Made by a program: the position numbers and the translations under genes. A stretch of 64,000 nt of DNA from Kwoniella bestiolae CBS 10118 (lineage: Eukaryota; Basidiomycota; Tremellomycetes; Tremellales; Cryptococcaceae). Below are positions 45,201 through 55,978 of this stretch, piece after piece. The stretch lies in contig NC_089246.1 of assembly GCF_000512585.2 (NCBI RefSeq), positions 124,001-188,000 of the forward strand, written 5' to 3'. The notes beneath the pieces are model-generated. The model saw nothing but the letters and a program-made list of their open reading frames with translations, was not told the DNA's origin and did no database searches. Numbering within the stretch: the first letter of the stretch is position 1; every line of letters starts with the position of its first letter.

Positions 45201-46888
45201 TCTGAATAGGATCATGGGCGATACCACTCAACATAGTATATTTGGAAGTTTCGTTCAGACCGAATCGCTGACCCATCCAAGGGAAGAAATGTGTCAAACT
45301 GTAATGTCTACCCTTGACTCCCTTGGGGATACCGGTACTTCCAGAGGTGAACGATAGCGTAGCAGGTGAATCAGGACCAAGGACGACTCCTGCAGGTGTC
45401 TGGGCATGTTGCTGATACGGAGCCAAAATGTCCTCTTCACCCGATCTTGAACCTGTTACCCCCTTCTCTGTGAGGGCTATGGCGGGGACAAGTAATCTGA
45501 GATCAAGGTTTTCTTTGATGTAGTCCGATACCAATGGGGCAAGGACTCCGGCACTGGAGATGATGAGTAAGGCTCGTGGGGTGGAGACGGACAGGTAGAC
45601 ATTCTGTCTTGAAGGTGGGTATGCGGGGTCTATCATCGGAGTCAGCACAAGGTGGAATACAGCCGGAATGTAAGATCGACTCACCGACAACCGAAAATAC
45701 ACCACCAGCCTTCAAAATACCCATTACGCAAACTACCATCTCCACACTCCTCGCCGCATAGACCATGACCACCTCGCCTCGTTGTAAACCATTCTTCAAC
45801 AGCGCATGGGCAACGACATTACTAGCCTCGTCGATCTGCTGATACGTGAAGATCCGTCTCCCCCTCGAGGGTCCATCCATGATATCCTGTCCTTCCTCTG
45901 GCTCACTCTGCACCACGCATATCCTCTCTGGGTGAGCTTTGGCATTGGCACTGAAAATATCTGGAATGGCTCCTACGAATCCACACCAATCCAGATCTGC
46001 CGTTGGATCAGGTAAAGCCTTGGCTTGGACCTCTGTTCGGAGGGGTAATGATCCGATGGGATGAGATGGGTCTCGTGCAGCTGCTGAGCTGAGTAATTGT
46101 AAGAGCGATTCCAACAATGCTGTTATTCTAGATTGTGTGAATAGTAATGAGTTGTAAGCCAATTTGAGATACAACGGAGCGAGTGCGCTTCGAGTAACAG
46201 GTACATCCGTTTGGGAAGCGAGCAGGAATAATGTCAGATCCGTTGTGAGGGAGGTAGTGGGATCAGAAGTGATTTGGGTAGAGTCGAAAAATCGTACTCG
46301 GAATAATGGTCCTTCAGGTTTGAGGTGATCCACCAGATTATGAATGGGTATACTGTCCTCTGCTGCTTCCTGCTCCCTTTCCATGATTTGACGAAGGACG
46401 TCGAAGAAGGTATTCTCAACTGCGATGTCCAATTTGAGGAGTAGGGGCTGAGAGGTTCCCTGTGATGAGGTGCATATTACCATGGATGGGTCGGGGGTGT
46501 ACCTGAATAGAAGGATAGCGAAGGACGTGAGAAGGATGTGGTATGGTGTTGGAAGGGGGGAGGAGGGGAAGAGGGTGGAGAATTCGTAGGTGAGTTTACC
46601 GAGAATGGGAGCGAGATTAGAGGGGAGGGAGAGTGTTTGGGTGGACTCGATGAGTTTGGCGGGGGCTGGGTGGACGTATCAAGACATTAGTTATGGATGA
46701 CAGGGATCGTTGATGCGTATGAGTAGCACTGGGATATGGTACTGGTAGAAAGCCAATCACTCACTCGGCCTGGGATAATCAGTAGGCAAAGCCAAACTAG
46801 GCAGAGTGCCCAACCTCTTTGACCATCTATCTAGCTGTTGCTTGAGCTCATCCCCGGTCTTGAGGGGAGTATCCTGAATGACAGTCAT
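42210..46888 (-). CDS. LYS2: L-2-aminoadipate reductase large subunit (lysine biosynthesis)
   Basis: Start at 46888 (MTVIQDTPLKTGDELKQQLD) and stop at 42210, about 1,400 residues as in other fungal Lys2 proteins, with six or so introns. Domains in order: condensation-like N-terminal region (TPYHILLTSFAILLFRYTPD); adenylation domain (ATLSFTSGSTGIPKGVKGRH, INMYGTTETQRAVSYF, MYRSGDLGRYLPDGRVECTG, RADDQIKIRGFRIELGEID, LNPNGKIDKPALP); carrier domain with the phosphopantetheine serine (DENFFDMGGHSILATRLIFE); and a reductase domain with the NADPH site VFLTGATGYLGAFILKDLL and the short-chain catalytic pair in GGYGQTKWVCEKLI. It converts alpha-aminoadipate to its semialdehyde with ATP and NADPH, and needs a Lys5-type phosphopantetheinyl transferase. 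One intron (42785-42940) is stop-free and in frame. Divergent from the THI20-type gene. Confidence 0.96.
42785..42940 (-). other. In-frame, stop-free intron of LYS2
   Basis: The intron runs from GTGAG (42940 side) to TTAG (42785 side), is 156 nt (52 codons) and contains no stop in the reading frame. Removing it joins LGDSKTA to VTNTDDF, which matches the continuous segment in other Lys2 proteins, so it is an intron and not coding sequence. Confidence 0.8.
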
Positions 46889-47300
46889 CTTTGTGGACTA
46901 GTCCCTGTGTGTATGTGTGTTGTGGGACGAGGGATGACGATCAGGTATGATACAGTATGATGATATATAAGGTAGACTTGTTCAACGATCTTTCATCTTT
47001 TTCCAGAATACAAATCTCGAGTCGGAAGATGAGATCCACTCGTTATGAGTAGCTCAACTCGCTTATCATATACTGTATATGTCGGCGATCACCGTTGCGA
47101 CAAGAGAGCTTCTCATTAATCCACGTCATTGTCATTCTCGTCCTATCGGATATTTTCAATCAGATAACCCGTTGCACGGACCAGTGATTGTTCGGAGATC
47201 CCGTCATTGAAACAGAGGAGATTCAAGCTTAACTAGACTTAATTTGTTGCATGTCACTTCGACTCCTTCTTTCATCTCTCATTCAAATCATCTATACACG
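46889..47300. promoter_or_regulatory. Shared upstream region of LYS2 and the THI20-type gene
   Basis: A 412-bp divergent spacer between a lysine and a thiamine gene. I looked for a TPP riboswitch core and for a TGACTC amino-acid control site and saw neither here. Confidence 0.45.
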
Positions 47301-49889
47301 ATGGCTTCCTCGAGCAAGTCCCTGGAGACAAAGAAGAGACCTCATATCCTCACCATAGCAGGTGAATATCATTGCATCCTTACATTCCAACCTGTTAGCT
47401 GATCTTTTCGAAAAACAGGAAGCGATTCTTCCGGAGGAGCAGGTATACAGGTGAGATACTTTGCTACGCCACGATGCATACTGGTATGCGTACGCTCATT
47501 TCATTGTTTATCCTTCAGGCAGATCTCAAGACAATAGAAGCCTTTGGATGTTATGGATCTTCAGTCCTTACCGGCCTCACAGCGCAGAATACCAAGGGCG
47601 TGCAAGGTGTACATGAAGTGCCCGCTGAATTCGTCACACAGCAGGTAAGCATCACACCCTTCCCTTTAGCTTTCTATCCTCTCATCACCAAACACACTGG
47701 ATGAACCTCTGTATCTGAGCTAACAATGAAAATAGTTCAAATCTGTGGTAACCGACGATTACCCAAAATGCATAAAACTTGGCATGCTCACCAACTCATC
47801 CATCATCCGTGCTCTCGCTCTCGAACTCAAACAATGGGATACCATCAACGTCCTGGACCCAGTGATGATCTCCACCTCTGGTCACGCTCTGTTACCTGAA
47901 GATGCTATCGAAGCAATGAAGGAGCTATACCCCCTAGTCGACTATTTCACACCGAACATCCCGGAGGCTATCAAGCTTACCGGGTATTCTACTACCTCTC
48001 AGTCGAAACTGAATTTGGAGCAGATGATTGAATTGGCTAAACTTACCAATACCAAGACAGGAGCATTCACAGTCCTTCTCAAGGGGGGTCATACATCTAT
48101 CTCGAGGCGGGAAGTATTGGATATTAAGAATAGGGAGAAAGGGGACTATGACATTGTATGGGAAGAGGGGGATGATGATCTTGATACCATCGAGGTTCTC
48201 TCTTTGTACTCTGCCTATAAGCAGATACCAAAATCGGAGGAAGAGCAGCTGGTAGTGGATGTGCTAGTGAATAAAGGGGAGGTGGTGGCACTGTTCGTAG
48301 GCAAGAAGATAGATAGTAAGAATACGCACGGGACGGGATGTACGTTGAGTACGGCTATTGCTTGTGCGTATGCCACGGAATCAAGGGAGGTGCCAGGTGA
48401 GTGGTCTCGTCGTTTCTTAGTCCGTTGTACCATCTTCGTCGTCTCATGCTGCCCCATCGAAAAACGCACGTCATTGAGAAAGAGGAAGCTGTAGTTGACC
48501 ATTGAAATGTATAGACTTCAACCTGCGCATGTTCAAGAAGGCTATATCATACACTAAAACTGCTATTGCGTCATCATATCCCTTCGGTCAAGGTCATGGT
48601 CCGTTGAACCATGCTCATTTGAGTGTGAAGCGAGCGCTACCTCCGTGAGTCGTGATAAAGCCGACCTGTTGACATCCTCTCTCTGACCCTTCATGATCAC
48701 TTCCAAATGGTTCATGGGAAGATTGCTAATCTGGTTGGAGTTGACTTTTAGACCAACGAAATACAACCCCCATCCATTCGTCTCTCACTTGATCCAATCA
48801 AATCTCCCATTGTGGAAGTCCTACGTGAGTGAATCTATACATAATACCACAAGGATACTGACCACGCGATTCGTGTTCAGGTGAAACACCCATTCGTCGT
48901 CCAGCTTGGTAAAGGAACATTACCTAAAGAATGCTTTGAGCATTATATCAAGCAGGATTATCACTATCTGAAGCACTGTACGTGGCACATCATATTATAT
49001 ATCTTCCAGCCTGCGTACAGCGTAACTAATGATCATCCACATGCCTCAGATGCTCGTGCTCATGCGCTAGGAGCGTACAAGGCCAATTCCTTCGAGGACA
49101 TCAAGGCGTTTACTGATATTGCTGGACATATCGCCAGAGAGTCTGAGATGCACGTCAATGTGAGTGCATGCTCTTTGCATACATGCCCTCACATCCATTA
49201 TCTCGACATGCGCATAATTGGTCAACAGCCTATCAACGGAAAGATGAACGATGCGAGTACTAATTCAATTTACATAGTACTGCAAATCCTTCGGTATAGA
49301 CCTCCCAACCCTCGAATCAACCCCCGAATCAGCCCCTTGTGCAGCCTACGCCCGATACGTCATTGACATAGGAACCCAGGGGGATATACTCGATCTTTAC
49401 ATGTCCGTGGCGTCTTGTCTTATTGGATACGGCGAAGTGGGTTTATGGTTACAAAAGCAGGTGGAGGTGGGTGAGGCGACTTTGGAGGGGAATTTGTATA
49501 GGAAGTGGATGGAGGATTATAGTGGGAAGGACTTTTTGGGGGCGGTGGAGAGGGGGATTGGTGCGTTGATTTCATCCATCACTTCTGCTCTTTGCTCTTT
49601 GCTCTTTGGTCTTCATTGATCTATCATTCATCCTTCGCTCTTCCCTCTTTGCTCTTCGCTCTCCATTCTTCAGATAGAGTCTGGGATCATCCATATCGAT
49701 CTGTATCGTACTTCTGCTCTGCAGTGGACTTGAGTTCCAGCCAATATTTGGTACTTAGAAAACCTCGAACGTAGGATCGCAGAGGATCCCCCCACCGAAG
49801 CTAGGTTGGCGAGACTCACGGCGATATGGCATGAGTGCGTCAGGTTGGAGAGTGCGTTTTGGGATATGGGATTGAACTTGATCAAGTGA
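47301..49889 (+). CDS. THI20: Hydroxymethylpyrimidine(-phosphate) kinase / TenA thiaminase-like fusion
   Basis: Start at 47301 (MASSSKSLETKKRPHILTIA) and stop TGA at 49887-49889, with about nine introns. The N-terminal ThiD kinase domain has ILTIAGSDSSGGAGIQADLK, GCYGSSVLTGLTAQNT, VLDPVMISTSGHALL, PNIPEAIKLTGY and the anion-hole KNTHGTGCTLSTAIACA. The C-terminal TenA domain has WKSYVKHPFVVQLGKGTLP, HYIKQDYHYLKHYARAHALG, ARESEMHVNYCKSFGIDLP and ASCLIGYGEVG with the expected active-site cysteine. The two domains together phosphorylate HMP to HMP-PP for thiamine synthesis and salvage degraded thiamine pyrimidine, as in yeast Thi20/Thi21. Middle linker GQGHGPLNHAHLSVKRALPP is as in relatives. Intron 49562-49762 or nearby is rich in CTCTTTG repeats. 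Cytosolic. Confidence 0.94.
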
Positions 49890-50140
49890 TTATGCGGGAT
49901 TACTTTAACGAAATAGATAGAATAGATGGAATAGATAAGAAGTGTCTGAACTTGCATAATCATGTTACTTTCTTGGCTGCTCAATGTGCAGACTATGAGA
50001 TGATCTTGCGATATGGTATATGCTGACGTTTAACAGCACTGGTTATTCGGATGGTTCATGCTCAATATGAGATCCATTTGCTATATACAACCTCTCCCAT
50101 TTTATTTCTGTTAGATCATCCTCTTCCTTTTATGGGACAA

Positions 50141-50897
50141 TTACGCCTTAACCTTCTTACTTTCCTCTACATCTTCCACGTCCTCCTCGGCTTTACGCTT
50201 TGTCCCTTTTTCAGCTGGCGCAGGTTCTTCATCTCCTGCAGGTGTAGCTTCGTCGTCTTCATCTTCGGAATCTTCATCGGGTTGTTCGTTCTGCCCAAGA
50301 CTCGGCATCAGTGATCCCATTACATGAACAGATGGACGGATTTACTATGAGAGAAAGGGTGGGGTGCAGAGAGATTGTAGGATGAGGATATAGGATAACC
50401 CACATTATAGAAACTCTCCAATACCTTCTTATGATCCACTTCACCCTCACCCTCTTCATCCTCTTCATCTTCCTCATCGTCATACTCCTCTTCATCCTCT
50501 TCGTCGTATTCTTCCTCGTCCTCATCTTCATCTAGGTCATATTCTTCTTCGTCTTCTTCTTCTTCTTGATCATCTACTACAGGGATGGGATCTTCGGTCT
50601 TGGCAGCTTCGGTGCCAATCTTGTCCTATCGCAGGTGATAGAATGAATTAGCAGATTGATTGATTGTATTGCTCGACTTGGCTTGGCTTGATAGGGAAGA
50701 GAGTCTGTGTCGAACCTCTGATATTGTGAGGTACGAGGTACACCAAATCACACTCACCTCGTCGGCTTCAGCTGGCTGCTCGACTACCTCCTTGTCTTCT
50801 ACAGCTACGGCTATACATCGCACCCCCTCGTTAGCTTGTTCTCTTGAGAAGAGAGAGTGGTCAGGGACACACGTTTCTGAGCTTCCTCGGCGGACAT
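50141..50897 (-). CDS. Small highly acidic protein, probably nuclear
   Basis: Start at 50897 (MSAEEAQKR, then an intron) and stop TAA at 50141-50143. Three or four exons give about 160-170 residues. The middle is a run of Glu, Asp and Tyr (EEEYDLDEDEDEEEYDEEDE) followed by GEGEVDHKKVLESFYN; the last exon has EQPDEDSEDEDDEATPAGDE and a basic end, KGTKRKAEEDVEDVEESKKV. The tail resembles a nuclear localisation signal. Such proteins often act as histone or ribosomal-protein chaperones, but no named family was recognised. Divergent from the MDP-1 gene. No signal peptide or membrane segment. Confidence 0.65.
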
Positions 50898-51303
50898 TAT
50901 GATTTATTTGTGTCGATCTGAGTCGGGCCGGTGCGTGATCAGATGGTGGAGTCCTTGAGAGGGGAGAGTGGGTTATACAAGCAAGAAATGAAGAGGTTAT
51001 ATATAGAGTACGTGAGGGTATGGGTTGGGTGGGGTGGGGTTTATATCTCATACTCCATACCTCTTACCCCATACTCTCGTATACCCATACTCACATCCAC
51101 ATCCGTAAGAAGCAATAATCCAGCCCATCAGCACCTGTACTCACCGGCTATCAACATATAGTGACGTATTTATGCAAGCACCCGTGGAAAAGTGGAGGAA
51201 CATCAACCCACAGAGACAGACACGGTAAAAAGTCGAGGTAAAGTAAAGCATGTCATTGTTGTTGATACTTGGCCACCGATCAACCCATTATAGAGCAGCA
51301 GCA
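50898..51303. promoter_or_regulatory. Shared upstream region of the acidic protein and MDP-1 genes
   Basis: A 406-bp divergent spacer with a G-rich stretch (51018-51035, runs of GGGT) and a CA/TC-rich stretch after it. No classic TATA box was identified. Confidence 0.4.
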
Positions 51304-52466
51304 ATGCCCAGAAAGACTAGAGTGGAACATCAAGAACCAACAGGAGGGTACAGGGAGCTCAACGAAGAAGATCCCGAAGCATGGCCTTTGTTGGTGGCCT
51401 TTGATCTGGAGTGAGTTGATTGTTTGTGCCTGGATGTGGTATTAGTAGAGGTATTCGGGCTGATGGTGGGTAGTTATACCTTGTGGGATCTTTGGATTGA
51501 CGTGGGTAAAAATATTTCATCTAACCTCTAATCTGTTTACTATCGGTTTGAGGGAGCTAACCTGTTACGATGACATGCGATTAGACGCATATAAGTCCGC
51601 CGGTGAAGCGGAAAGGGGATGTATTGAATCAGCTGGTTGATCGGTGAGTGCTGCATCTCTTGCGGTCGACCACTTTCCTCTGCCACTCCATCATATGTAC
51701 TGAAGGCGATCTGATTCGTATATTACCATAGCCGCGGTCAGAATCTCTCCTTCTATCGAGAAGTCCCCTCAATACTGGCCGAACTCAAGCGAAGGAGGAT
51801 ACATATAGCTGCTGCATCACGGACGAGTGCACCTGAACTGTGAGCTTACGTCTCACTGAAATCAACTATCGACGACACTAGCTCATATCTTACTGCGGTC
51901 AATAGGGCAAGAGAGGCTTTGAGTTTACTGTTACTTGCCTCTGAGGAAGGTGGGGATCATGTTAGGGCGATAACGTATTTCAATACGGTGAGTCTGCTAT
52001 TCGGATCAGTATCCGTTGGTAGGCTGATAGAGATTTCTGGGATGAATAGATGGAAATATATCCTGGTGAGTGTGCTCTCTATCCATATCATCTGAGACCA
52101 ATCAACCGAAAGCAGGGCTGACAAGGGTGATGTGTGGGTAGGATCAAAGCTGAAACATTTTAAAGAGATACATAGAAAGACAGGTATACCGTATGATCAA
52201 ATGGTGAGATATCGGTTTTCGTTCGAAATCAGACATCAGGTATCACCTTCCCTCCGTCACTCCTACTCCTATACCTCATGTATATACGCTGATGCATACC
52301 ACCATAGCTCTTCTTCGATGACGAACATAGGAATTACGAGGTGGAATCGCTAGGAGTGACTATGCAGCTTGTTCCCCCCAATGGAACCGATAGGAAGCTG
52401 TGGAATGATGGGTTGACGCTTTGGAGGAAGCGGAGGGGGATCAAGGTGGTGCATGATAATAGATAG
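51304..52466 (+). CDS. Magnesium-dependent phosphatase 1 (MDP-1), HAD superfamily
   Basis: Start at 51304 (MPRKTRVEHQEPTGGYRELN) and stop TAG at 52464-52466; about six short exons give roughly 200 residues. HAD motif I is VAFDLDYTLWDLWIDTH, with the nucleophile in DLDYT. Motif II is IHIAAASRTSAPELAREAL. Motif IV is QMLFFDDEHRNYEVESLGV. The long LW-rich motif after DLDYT and the absence of a large cap domain fit MDP-1, which removes phosphate from protein tyrosines or from sugar-phosphate damage products; the natural substrate is not settled. Cytosolic. Confidence 0.88.
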
Positions 52467-52768
52467 AATGATATAGAAGATCATATGGAGTGCATGAGAG
52501 ATGTATAGTTCTAGCACTGGTTAGTATGGTATGTCAATGACCATAACATGTGACATGTCCGTGCGTCGGTCCGATCAGCTTGACGATGGTAGGTCAGTGC
52601 GTTGTGTTGACATGGGAGGTATCTCTCTCATCTTGTCATCTTGTCATCTTGTCATCTTGTCAACTTGTCATCTTGTCATCTTGTCATTTCGGATACTTAT
52701 CACACCCGTTCATTCTGATATATCATTACCCTGCATCTTGACAAACACTCACTCTCATACCACGCAGT
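52467..52768. other. Spacer with short tandem repeat, upstream of Family 3 copy d
   Basis: About 300 bp; its main feature is an 8-bp tandem repeat at 52631-52686. No gene. Confidence 0.5.
52631..52686. repeat. Seven-unit 8-bp tandem repeat (TCTTGTCA)
   Basis: Seven contiguous units; the fifth has A in place of the first T. It begins about 140 bp upstream of the first ATG of Family 3 copy d. The period is not a multiple of three and no coding role is supported. Confidence 0.92.
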
Positions 52769-53996
52769 ATGACAAAGGTCACTCAATCCCACTCCCACTC
52801 GTACACGAACACGAACACAGCTTCGACATCCGATCCTTGCACCGATCGATTCCTCCCTCCGAGGGATTGGCCAGATCAGACGGATAAGGTGAGTCGACAA
52901 CCGCACCACCTCACTTGTTGTGTGTTTTTCGAATACGCCCCACCCCGTGGCTAACTTGATTTCCCCACCCTCAGGCTCGAGATTGGATGGCAGAGAAGAT
53001 CGAACATGGTATATCCAACCGAATCAAGATGGAGGATCGAGCTTGTATCAGAGCAGGACCAACCGTTTCTGAAAGATAGTCGGATCACGATCTCGAGTAC
53101 CATACGGCTATGGAAGCGTTCTATGAGGTGAGTTTGGGTGTCCACCTACTCACCGTATCATAACCTAGATGGTGGTATTAGCCAACTGACCTTGCTGTAG
53201 TTTAAGATGGGATGTCCGAAAGGTCTGGCCCTGCCCATACCGCAGCGAGGGAATACGTCTGGTTATTCCTGGACAGCATGGTGTCAAGGTAAGTATGCAA
53301 TACTCTCACACTCTGTCCTAGCACACAGTAGAGTGCTTATGCCGGTTTTTGTACAACCTAGCCGCTCAGACAGCGGGCGCAAGAAGAAGACCGTTCTCTT
53401 TGAAAGAGTGTATCCAAGCGGTAGATTCCTGTGTTGAACACTGGCATAGTCAGATCATCGAATGGAGAGACCATCCCGAGATATCCACTACTCATATTAG
53501 AGAGTTCTGTCAGCCTATGTGAGTGATTGGACTCACCTATAATATACTTCCTTCCTCTCACAATTGGTCGACGGGTGAGCAGACGTGAGATCATGCTGTA
53601 TACAAACATAGTCTCGACGCATGTCTGCTCTCTGAAGATCTCCCGGTGATCACGCACCCGCACACGATGATCCTGAACAGACGAGTTAGAGATGTCTTTG
53701 AAGGATATTGCTACTGGTTTCGAATCAAGAGATCTTTCGATACGTTGGTACACCTCGGTCTGGAAGAAGGTGGGAGGAAAGCTACCCTTCAGGTCCTCAC
53801 GCCGGGTCCGATACATGATGAATACGCCAAGTTGCAAAGGATCGTGAGCCACGTTGAGAAGATGAGCGAGAAGGCTGTGCAGATTGATTTCGCCATGGGG
53901 AGGGGAAGGATCTACGTCGAACCTTATAACGCGAGTCCATCCTCACTCAGCAGCATCCATGCTCTCAATATGACAGCGCTGACAGATAACCTGTGA
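52769..53996 (+). pseudogene. Family 3 copy d: N-terminal part only, with an in-frame stop
   Basis: The N-terminal half of a Family 3 gene. It starts at 52769 (MTKVTQSHSHSYTNTNTAST) and its exons align with copies b and f: ARDWMAEKIEHGISNRIKME, GCPKGLALPIPQRGNTSGYS plus WTAWCQ, AAQTAGARRRPFSLKECIQA, VEHWHSQIIEWRDHPE, and RRVRDVFEGYCYWFRIKRSF. An in-frame TAG at 53077-53079 interrupts exon 2, since the flanking introns are both in phase 0 and leave no other frame. The frame resumes after it (SDHDLEYHTAMEAFYE). The gene stops at 53996 after GRIYVEPYNASPSSLSS and lacks the HicA-like domain entirely. Most likely a decaying fragment. Convergent with Family 2 copy E. Confidence 0.6.
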
Positions 53997-54549
53997 ATCT
54001 CAACCTAGAACACATCCTTCTTGACCCGATTCGACCAGTAAATAGTTGTGTCACAGCAGTAATGTAGCATGTGAAAGTGTAAAATATTGATAGTCAAAAC
54101 ATCCTCATGTATCATGTCTACAGTAAGTACAGTAAATTGTCACTCAATTCAGATATCTCACTGGCGCACCGCATTTGCTTGGACAACTGGACCCGCATGT
54201 CTTGGATGCAATAGCTGTGGGGATGTGCTCTTGCTCATCGACTGTTCCCCATACAGTATATCACATACGAGGTAGCTGTATATACAGTAGACGGAGGGTC
54301 ATGGGCTCACATAGTCAGGTATTCATCCTGTGCGTTTTCCAATGCGTAGATGTCGAAAATTTACACTCAATGTATACATGATTAGATCATTTTGAGCCAC
54401 AAACTCTTGCGAATCAATGATCAAAATACGATCGTATGGCGCATACCAACTCTAGGTTCAGACTTCTCAGTACATGCGCTAGATGCAATCTTTGCCGATC
54501 TCTACTCCTCCTTGGGAGGTATCTATGCGATGAACATCTCCGCTCAGTC
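53997..54549. other. Convergent spacer between Family 3 copy d and Family 2 copy E
   Basis: About 550 bp with no supported gene. A short last exon of Family 2 copy E may lie near its right end. Confidence 0.4.
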
Positions 54550-55062
54550 TCATTGCGAACGACGCGGACGGATGGGTAGCAGAACACTCACGGAATTGAC
54601 ATGAGGGATCACACATTCCTGGCTGTTACAGTGAGCCTCCTCGCACAGGATATGAACAGGTTTGCTCATATCGCCTTTGAACCCTGCTTTCTCATTTCGA
54701 AGTTCAAACTCGATATCCTCATTGAGCTGGCCATTCTGCCCGACCCAGACCGAGCACTGCGGAAGGAAAGAATGAAGCAATCAGCCATGATACCATTCCG
54801 CGGATATTTCACTTAAACCTACCTCCTGATGCCAGATTCTATCAGGTCCCTCCCACATGACATACTCGATGCCGGGTTCGGTAAAGGTCCATTCGTGTTT
54901 ACCCCCTTTTATCTCGCCGCCGAGGAGCTCGCCGCCGTGAGAAGCACGTTTCTGGGAGTAGGTGTTATCGGGGATTAATACGGTCAGCTTCCCTTGCATA
55001 GCCAGTATGCTGGGAAGGAGTGAGATCAATGTGAAGGTGGTTGTTAAGCTGGTGAATCGCAT
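54550..55062 (-). CDS. Family 2 small secreted protein, copy E
   Basis: Function unknown. Start at 55062; residues 1-21 (MRFTSLTTTFTLISLLPSIL plus A) are a signal peptide. The mature protein starts MQGKLTVLIPDNTYSQKRAS, with KHEWTFTEPGIEYVMWEGPD and WHQE before the intron. Exon 2 starts CSVWVGQNGQLNEDIEFELR and has AGFKGDMSKPVHILCEEAHC, then NSQECVIPHVNS. The intron position, the cysteine pattern and the ending are those of copies B, C and D, 28 kb away. The GTGAGT donor after HVNS implies a short last exon not fixed here. A TATA box lies about 50 bp upstream. Confidence 0.68.
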
Positions 55063-55108
55063 TGTACGAGCTAATTACAAGAAGAGCTGGGTAGTAGAGC
55101 GGTCAAGG

Positions 55109-55115
55109 TATATAT
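55109..55115 (-). promoter_or_regulatory. TATA box of Family 2 copy E
   Basis: The minus strand reads ATATATACC here, about 50 bp upstream of the ATG at 55062, close to the spacing in copy D. Confidence 0.4.
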
Positions 55116-55665
55116 TCAAAAGGAGATGACTCAGTCAGTTCGAAATTATTGTAATCTCCCTTTTTGTATTTATAGCATCCACCGCCTACGGAGCTATAGC
55201 ATTCCTTACACCCCTTTGTCGTGTACTTATGGAAGGGATGAATACAGTCACATATCACAGCTATAGTACCCTTCCTTTCATTAATCAATTCTGGAGTGAT
55301 CCCTGTGGTGATCTACTGACCTCCTGTCAGCACATGGTGATACACATGCACGATACGCTCTCTGTTATGGTACCCCTCATTTGGGAATTGGAACTACCGA
55401 TCTCCTGACTATCATCACCTGTATGAGCATTTAGACATGGCGTGCTTAAAGGAGCCTGAAATGAAGTAGTACCAGTTAGGTTTCAGATTTAATCCATACT
55501 ACATCCATTGCGTCCTATCAAGGCAGGAACAGATACAACACCAAAGTTGTTATATCAGTCGCATGCATAACTGTGCCGCTCTACGGTTCACTATTCACAA
55601 CTGGTATGGGGAACGGCAGAATTTGACTCAGAGTCATCTCCGCCGAGCAACTTACAGAGCATATG

Positions 55666-55978
55666 TCAATCCTCATCTCGAGGATTACCTCGTAAACCAC
55701 CTTTCGTCCCATCCATGTGATCCACACCTTCCACAACTCCCCACTCCCCTTGGAACCTTTCTGCATGACAAATCCCGTGTTCGTCCGGTGTCCAAGCGAA
55801 CCATTTTTGAAACTATTTGATAGTGTCGCACATCCCAGGCAGGTGTCAATAGAGTAATGAGCGTGGAGGGACACTAAGGTCGGATACTTACTCCATCGGT
55901 TATGTCATACCATTCTTTTACCGGTTTGAAGCCGTCCGTCAGCTTGACCGGAAGAGGTCTCTCCTTATCCTCAGCCAT
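55666..55978 (-). CDS. Two-exon 77-residue protein of unknown function
   Basis: Not visible as a single open frame. Exon 1 (55978-55892, 29 codons) reads MAEDKERPLPVKLTDGFKPV, then KEWYDITDG. A 79-nt intron has a GTAAGT donor and an AAATAG acceptor, phase 0. Exon 2 (55812-55666) reads FQKWFAWTPDEHGICHAERF, QGEWGVVEGVDHMDGTKGGL, RGNPRDED and TGA. The sequence is rich in Trp, Gly and acidic residues, without signal peptide or membrane segment. I do not recognise it. Support is the clean splice pair and protein-like composition; no paralogue is in the window. Confidence 0.5.

Noticed and set aside
47301..47470. Thiamine pyrophosphate riboswitch in the first introns of the THI20-type gene
   Set aside because: I searched the leader and introns for the conserved CTGAGA and ACCTGAT-type core and did not find the pair.
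55103..55288. 61-codon cysteine-containing open frame (minus) upstream of Family 2 copy E
   Set aside because: Lacks a signal peptide, and its end covers the TATA box of copy E, so it is more likely leader or promoter DNA.
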